A DNA stretch of 64,000 nt from the NCBI GenBank assembly GCA_009760855.2, contig WPIO01000119.1, positions 922,001-986,000 of the forward strand, read 5' to 3'. Both the position numbers and the translations under genes were made by a program. Positions 58,602 to 64,000 of the stretch are shown piece after piece. The notes under the pieces were generated by a model. It was not told the origin of the DNA. It saw nothing but the letters and a program-made list of their open reading frames with translations, and ran no database searches. The stretch's first letter is position 1; every line of letters begins with the position of its first letter. This DNA is from Cristatella mucedo. Its lineage: Eukaryota; Bryozoa; Phylactolaemata; Cristatellidae.

Positions 58602-60350
58602 ATAGTTGTTCTACCTGATGATCCTTGTGATGATCTAGCCGATCGCTTCTCTCGATTCTTTGTGCAGAAGATAGACAAAATCAGGGAATCCATCCCTGCG
58701 ATGACAACCTTCCCACTAGAATGCTGTTCCTCGGTTCCTGGCTGCGCCTCAATGTCTGCATTTAAACAGGTCACTAGTGATGTAGTCCTAAAGCTCGTAT
58801 CTCAAACAAAGAAGACAACAAGTCCACTGGACCCTATTCCCACTGTCCTGCTCCTACGTTGCATTGATCTGCTGCTGCCATGCATAACCAACATCATTAA
58901 TATGTCATTAGCCTCAGGTCAGGTCCCAGCATCTTTCAAAAAAGCTGTAGTCAGGCCACTTCTCAAGAAAGCTACACTAGACCAAGAGAACTTAAGCAAC
59001 TACCGCCCAGTCTCCCTTCTACCATTCCTATCAAAGACACTGGAACGGGTCGTGGCAGACCAGCTGAACTCGTATATCGAAACCTCATACCTTGCTAGTA
59101 AGTTCCAGTCTGGCTTTAGAGCTAATCACTCCACAGAGTCAGCATTGCTTCGGGTATACAACGACATACTTAGGAATGCAGACATGGCTAGAGTGTCTCT
59201 TCTTGTTTTGCTCGATCTTTCGGCAGCTTTTGATACCATCGATCATCACAAAGTACTTCTAGAGCGCCTCTCATCTCGCCTGGGCATCACTGGCACTGCT
59301 CTGCAGTGGTTCAGGTCCTATCTCAGTGGGAGACTCCAGAGTGTTGACGTGAATGGACAAAGATCATCTGAAGTACCTCTAAAATATGGAGTACCTCAGG
59401 GCTCTGTGCTAGGTCCGGTCCTTTTCACCGTTTATACTCTCCCTCTCGCTGATGTGATTGCCAAGCACAATCTAGGCTTTCACTTCTATGCGGATGACAC
59501 TCAGTTGTACCTTTGCTTTGATCCCTCCCAGCCTTCGAGCACCTCAAATTCTCTCAACTCACTTGCTGCATGCATTGATGACATCCGATCATGGATGGCA
59601 GCAAATTTTCTAAAACTAAACGATGATAAAACTAACTTACTAGTTATGGGCAAACCTAGTGTTATTCAGAAATTGGAAAGGCTGACTTTCAAAATTGGCT
59701 CTGCCAGCATATCTCCAGTTGCATCAGCTCGAAATCTAGGTGTCATATTCCAAAGCGACCTCTCGTTAGACGACCACATCAGCTCCACAGTCAAATCAGC
59801 CTATTTTCAGCTTCATAACATTGCTAAAATTAGGGCTTGTTTAGATAAAAATACCACGTCCAAGTTGGTCCATGCATTCGTGACATCTCGTCTCGACTTC
59901 TGCAACTCACTGCTTACTGGCCTACCAGCATGTGCGATCAGGCGATTGCAGCTGGTGCAAAACTCTGCAGCTAGGCTTGTCTGTCGTGAGCGTCGCAGTT
60001 GCCACATTACTCCACTTCTCGCCGACCTGCACTGGCTACCAGTCAAGCAACGGATTGACTTCAAGGTTTTGTCGCTCACTTTTAGGTCTCTTCATTCTAT
60101 GGCTCCAGCCTATCTTTCAGAGATACTACCCCATCAGGCAAAGCATCGTACCGCTCGCTTTTCGGAATCCGACAGTCTAGAAATACCTCGTACAAACCTT
60201 AAATCCTTTGGAGACCGTGCATTTAGCTCGTATGCTCCCACAGCCTGGAACTCCCTCCCGACCTGCATCAGAACATCCCCTGACCTGACCACATTTAAAA
60301 GAAACTTAAAAACATACCTATTTAGGACAGCATTTAGTGGGTCCTTGTGA
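58602..60350 (+). CDS. Reverse transcriptase of LINE family A, N-terminally truncated
   Basis: The frame is open from the truncation point. No start codon is implied: the first codons (DDPCDDLADRFSRFFV, before 58662) already belong to the RT-proximal region. Counting from codon 58662: NYRPVSLLPFLSKTLERVV at 113-131, FQSGFRANHSTESALL at 148-163, palm LLDLSAAFDTIDH at 183-195, GVPQGSVLGPVLF at 243-255, active site FHFYADDTQLYL at 273-284, NDDKTNLLV at 320-328, then the thumb and C-terminus with GLPAC, LQLVQNSAARLV, ADLHWLPVKQRIDFK, RAFSSYAPTAWNSLP and FKRNLKTYLFRTAF. The three catalytic Asp are present. DHHKVLLERL has one residue more than family B's DHEVLLERL. L2/CR1-group RTs make cDNA at nicked target DNA. 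Lacking the endonuclease, this product is at best partial. Relatives with full coding capacity probably exist elsewhere in the genome. Confidence 0.93.
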   Translation: MVVLPDDPCDDLADRFSRFFVQKIDKIRESIPAMTTFPLECCSSVPGCASMSAFKQVTSDVVLKLVSQTKKTTSPLDPIPTVLLLRCIDLLLPCITNIINMSLASGQVPASFKKAVVRPLLKKATLDQENLSNYRPVSLLPFLSKTLERVVADQLNSYIETSYLASKFQSGFRANHSTESALLRVYNDILRNADMARVSLLVLLDLSAAFDTIDHHKVLLERLSSRLGITGTALQWFRSYLSGRLQSVDVNGQRSSEVPLKYGVPQGSVLGPVLFTVYTLPLADVIAKHNLGFHFYADDTQLYLCFDPSQPSSTSNSLNSLAACIDDIRSWMAANFLKLNDDKTNLLVMGKPSVIQKLERLTFKIGSASISPVASARNLGVIFQSDLSLDDHISSTVKSAYFQLHNIAKIRACLDKNTTSKLVHAFVTSRLDFCNSLLTGLPACAIRRLQLVQNSAARLVCRERRSCHITPLLADLHWLPVKQRIDFKVLSLTFRSLHSMAPAYLSEILPHQAKHRTARFSESDSLEIPRTNLKSFGDRAFSSYAPTAWNSLPTCIRTSPDLTTFKRNLKTYLFRTAFSGSL

Positions 60351-60515
60351 TTCGTCCTCGATGTGCTTATGCGTGCTGACACTGTTCATGCTGCCACTAA
60401 CCACATTTGCATGCTGACCCAGTGCATGTAACCCCTAACCATGTTATTCATTTTGTTTGTTTTTCAAGCATGATTTTACTTACTATTCTATTGCGTATCA
60501 CTTTGCAACAAATGT

Positions 60516-60555
60516 AAAGCGCCTAGAAAGAGATTAAGTTCTCTGAGGGCGCTTT
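60516..60555 (+). promoter_or_regulatory. 3' stem-loop of LINE family A (RT recognition candidate)
   Basis: The outer stem is AAAGCGCC (60516-60523) with GGCGCTTT (60548-60555). The inner stem is AGAGA (60529-60533) with TCTCT (60540-60544), closing a TTAAGT loop. The same structure ends most family A copies, and a changed but still paired version ends the SINE at 8196-8335. In eel UnaL2 and related LINEs a 3' stem-loop is what the RT binds; the same role is inferred here. Confidence 0.75.
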
Positions 60556-60597
60556 ATCAAGTGCAATATTATTATTATTATTATTATTATTACAAAA

Positions 60598-61562
60598 ATA
60601 AAGCATAAAATATATGTCATTAAGTGACTGTCGCAAGTAAATCTAATGAAAGCCAATATAATTATAGATAAGTAGTAAATTTAAAATGCATCCGATGTTT
60701 GATAAACAAACTCTACCAAACCTGACGTGACTTGCAAAAGCAAATTGAAATGTAAAAAAATCATCGTTAGTGATTTACAAGTGAATAAAATTAAGATTCC
60801 AGACAAGTGAAATAATGCCGATCCGTGTAAAGCGGTCACCTTTTTAGAAGTCATTTTAAAAGGACTTATGACGATATCCGGAGGCTAAAGGAGCTTGAGC
60901 TTTTTTAATCCATTTTATTGTTTTGATTCTAGTTTTTCATTTGGAAATGATCGCTGCTCAACTTGTGTAACTTCGCTACTTCCTAGGGTGTGAATGTGAA
61001 CAGCAATACATGACAGATCGAGCATGAGACTTTAAGATAAAGAAACCCTGAAAAGTGTCAATGCAAATGAACAGCTGTATTTCAGAATGAAAACAGAAGT
61101 TAGTATTTAGCTTGCCAATTATGTCTGCATAATTGATTTGGCTCGAGATTTCCAACCAAATTAGAGCCATAACCAAAGGAGCAGCTGGTGGTAATTTTTT
61201 TACTAATGGATCGACAAATGCAAGACTAGCTTCGGGTAGCCTGTAAACTATGCTTGAAAAACATCTGGAAATGAGCTGTTTTCTGCTGTAGTATGTTCGT
61301 TTGCGCCTGCTCTGTTATCTGAAGGAGAATTTTTTCTTTAGTATTTACACGTTACATGCGATTAAAACAGGATCTGCTTATAACGTACTTCCAACGGTCT
61401 GGTACTATCACTGTTAACTAGGTAAGATGGGGCTCTGACCTTTTTTAGCGAACAATGTCACGCCAGCAACGTTTTATATTGATTTTGCGGCCTTATGATT
61501 TTCACGTGCTGTATAGCCGTATTTTCTCCCACTCTCGAAAAGGCTCAAATTTCACTGGTGAA
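60598..61562. other. Spacer, nothing recognised
   Basis: AT-rich, with no supported feature. Confidence 0.45.
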
Positions 61563-62467
61563 ATAAGGATAATAATGATTAAAACAGTGCATTTGCTATA
61601 GCACCCTCAGTGAAATTAGTCTCTCGGAACTTTACATTTGCTGCAAACGGTAGCACGATTGATTGGTAAGTGGTAGCATTCTCAATGATAACAAGCACAA
61701 CATGATTAGGGATGACATGTTCAGGGTCAGCACGCATAGGCACACGCAGACGAATCCCGTCGACCCACTAAATGCTATAATACGTTTTTAGTTTCTTTTT
61801 AAATGTGGACAGGCCAGGGATCTCGTGACACAAATGATAAGTGAATTCAACACTTTAGGACCGTACGAACTAAAGACATGGCCTCTAAAGGATTTGAGGT
61901 TTGAACGATGTATAGGTGAACAGTTAGATTCCGAAAAGTGGGTGGGACAATGCTTGGCCTGGTGGGGCAGTAGGTCTGATAAGCAGGCTAGAGCCAAAGA
62001 ATGAAGGGACATAAAAGCGAGTGACAAAACCTCAAGGACGACGTGTTGCTTGACTGGGAGCCAGTACAGGTCGGCAAGAAGTGGTGAGATGTGGCAACTG
62101 TGACGCTCACAAAAGACCAGCCTAGCTGCAGAGTATTGCACCAGCTGTAAGCGCCTGATTGCTCAGGCCGGTAGACCAGCAAGTAGTGAGTTACAGAAGT
62201 CAAGAATGGTTGTCACAAATTCACGGACCAATTTAGATGTGGTATCCCGGTCTAAACAAGCACGAATTTTAGCAAGGTTAGGTAGCTCAAAGTAGGCAGA
62301 CTTGACACCATAGGGAATGGTCGTCTAATGGAGTCACCTTGGAACATGACACCTATATTTTTCGTGCAGATTCAACAGGAGATATGCTGGCAGAGCCGAT
62401 TTCGAGCTTTAGCGTTTTCAATTTCTGAGTCACACTTGGCTTGTCCATAACCGATAAGTTGCCTTGG
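61563..62467 (-). mobile_element. LINE family A, minus copy
   Basis: From left: a degenerate AAT tail, the diverged stem (GCACCCTCAGTG..CTCTCGGAACTTTAC), the 3' UTR, then RT C-terminal codons in a 117-codon frame (YSAARLVFCERHSCHISPLL, LSLAFMSLHSLALACLSDLL). Frameshifted sequence continues up to the codons for LVMDKPSV near 62450. It stops abruptly at 62467. Moderately old. Confidence 0.87.
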
Positions 62468-63710
62468 CCACCATATGAAAATAAGCAGTTGGCTTGCAGA
62501 TGTCTAATGAGATATGATCTTGATGGGATTTGTGCTCTCCCAGGACATCATATAAGCAGACCGAACAACAATGAAAGAAATCAATTGTTGATATGTCTCA
62601 ACCCACAGATGCTGTAGGCTTTACGTGGTTCAACGACCCGGTACAGTACCCAGCTCGTTTTGTGCCACAGCTATCCTCAGACGAAGCACCAATAGGGTCG
62701 CTTACTTGGAATGATACTTAATGGCCCTCTAATCTTTGGCATATAAGTCTTCAATCGCAATGACCCATCTCGGTTGACCAGCTTGTCAATCACCGAAGGG
62801 ACTGGCGGCTTGATCCCATAAACTTTCTCGATACTTTTTTTCAATAGAGCTGTATGTGACTGGTGAGCAGTGGCACATCAGGGTTGCCTTTATCGGCAAC
62901 TAATTTGTTGGAAACTATGCTTTTTTGCTCGTTTCGTGTCAAAACTCTATGCATGGTTGGTGATAGCTGCACTACAGAAATAGCAGACCAACGAGCGGGA
63001 CTGATTTGCTGCCGAGCTAGTTTTGACCAGTGGTCAAATTGCTCGCCTTTAGCGAAACAGGTCAATTTGAATGCATTTAATTTTACGAGGCCATAGGCTC
63101 TGGTTCCGTGGTATATGTGCAGCAAGTTAATAGAGACTAGGTAATTTTAGGGTGCTAAGCTGATGAATAAATAATGTTTTGCCATACTAAAGCGGCTTCT
63201 ATAAAATCTTATCTTTTATCTTGGACGCGAATTACCACAGGATCTCGGTAATAATTCTAAAGAACTTGATGTCCTGAGCTATTATGATGGAGTTATATTG
63301 AATAGTGGGTGTATGGATATTACAGTGGAGTTAGAGGATAAGATAAGAGGATAAGAGGACAAGAAACCAAACACTCTGTTCACTTTTGGATGCCACAGCA
63401 TCACGAGAAATGCTCAACAGACCAGGCTTAGCCAGCAGTTCAACCAACAGCCAAAACATTTTACTGTTTACCACAGGTCAACCACGTCAAGTCAAAAAGA
63501 GAGCGTAGTGATACAACATAAAGTATGTGAGCTGTCAAAAGTGGGGTATTCGGACATCTGCGGTTAGAAACTTTGAAATTACTTGCATCTTTTAATTACT
63601 TTAATAAATGGGGTTTTTAAAGCACATCACTAGCATATCCAAGCATATAAAGGCTCATTTTTGACGGTTCGGCATCGATAGCTGTAGTTTAAGCAAACCA
63701 ACCACATCTT
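62468..63710. other. Spacer; possible decayed coding stretch on minus strand
   Basis: The minus strand is open from 63125 to 62841 (RAYGLVKLNAFKLTCFAKGE, FDHWSKLARQQISPARWS). After a shift it reads KVYGIKPPVPSVIDKLVNRD and LKTYMPKIRGPLSII to ~62690. The amino-acid mix is protein-like, but I cannot name a family. The rest shows nothing. Confidence 0.35.
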
Positions 63711-64000
63711 CACTTGATAAAGCGCCCTCAGAGAACTTAATCTCTTTATAGGCGCTTTACATTTGCTGCAAAGTGATACGCAATAGAATAGTAAGTAAAA
63801 TCATGCTTGAAAAACAAACAAAATGAATAACATGGTTAGGGGTTACATGCACTGGGTCAGCATGCAAATGTGGTTAGTGGCAGCATGAACAGTGTCAGCA
63901 CGCATAAGCACATCGAGGACGAATCACAAGGACCCACTAAATGCTGTCCTATATAGGTATGTTTTTAAGTTTCTTTTAAATGTGGTCAGGTCAGGGGATG
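63711..64000 (-). mobile_element. LINE family A, young minus copy running off the window
   Basis: CACTTGATAAAGCGCC starts the stem-loop at 63711, without an (AAT)n tail. The 3' UTR and last RT codons follow to base 64000, where the element is cut by the window edge. Against the reverse complement of 60277-60563 I count three substitutions (CTTTATAGG/CTTTCTAGG, TTGCTGC/TTGTTGC, CTATATAGG/CTAAATAGG). Both copies share variants absent from the others, such as GCATGAACAG and GGGGTTACATGC. Confidence 0.92.

Larger units (their letters stand above)
58602..60597 (+). mobile_element. LINE family A (L2-like), best-preserved copy
   Basis: A ~2 kb, 5'-truncated element with a continuous RT frame (58602-60350), a 3' UTR (60351-60515), a two-tiered stem-loop (60516-60555) and an (ATT)n tail (60566-60592). 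The endonuclease and any 5' UTR are absent, so it cannot move by itself, but no stop breaks what remains. It sits just upstream of the minus-strand pseudogene at 56883-58400. The minus copy at 63711-64000 is 99% identical over the shared 290 bp. Confidence 0.95.

Noticed and set aside
59813-60382. Minus and alternative-frame reading frames over the LINE A RT
   Set aside because: Shadows of the intact RT frame. The same antisense peptides recur at other LINE A copies for the same reason.
1-64000. CRISPR arrays, bacterial operons, rRNA or viral genes
   Set aside because: No regularly spaced direct repeats, no ribosome-binding-site-linked gene trains, and no rRNA signature. All RT sequences are of the non-LTR LINE type.

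Overview
This window is nuclear DNA from an animal. It is AT-rich and gene-poor, with large introns that obey GT/AG rules, immunoglobulin-fold exons, two LINE families, tRNA-derived SINEs and AT/CT microsatellites. Nothing in it is bacterial. The repeats (L2/CR1-group LINEs ending in a short stem-loop, and SINEs copying that end) fit an invertebrate genome, but the sequence does not fix the phylum.

Main gene. Five + strand exons (2675-3045, 13386-13490, 22202-22555, 28895-29081, 35116-35194) have matching splice phases (1, 1, 1, 2). Together they encode the C-terminal ~360 residues of a type I membrane protein: the end of one Ig domain, a complete I-set-like Ig domain, a divergent Ig domain with no core tryptophan, one transmembrane helix, and a ~55-residue tail ending in two closely spaced tyrosines. 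The 5' exons lie left of the window. Candidate poly(A) signals follow the stop codon. I do not recognise a named orthologue. A separate Ig half-domain exon at 55503-55596 (+) probably belongs to a second Ig superfamily gene running right of the window.

Mobile DNA. LINE family A (L2-like) has about 20 pieces on both strands. The best is 58602-60597, 5'-truncated but with a fully open reverse transcriptase frame. A 3' copy at 63711-64000 on the opposite strand differs from it at only 3 of ~290 positions, so the family moved recently. LINE family B (L2/CR1 group) has a large decayed copy with endonuclease and RT at 4660-7430, a minus copy at 19760-21160 and shorter 3' pieces. tRNA-headed SINEs lie at 1442-1598, 8196-8335 and 40517-40640; at least the first two end in a version of the family A stem-loop. 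A different SINE is at 11964-12150.

Region by region: 1-2130 LINE and SINE debris; 2675-35194 the Ig receptor, its introns full of LINE pieces; 35195-55500 intergenic or intronic, with rearranged LINE A copies (nested, chimeric, internally deleted) and microsatellites; 55503-55596 the lone Ig exon; 56883-58400 (-) a decayed copy of an uncharacterised multicopy animal protein family; 58602-64000 the young LINE A copy, older minus copies and a possible decayed coding stretch. Only the Ig exons look like functional host coding sequence.
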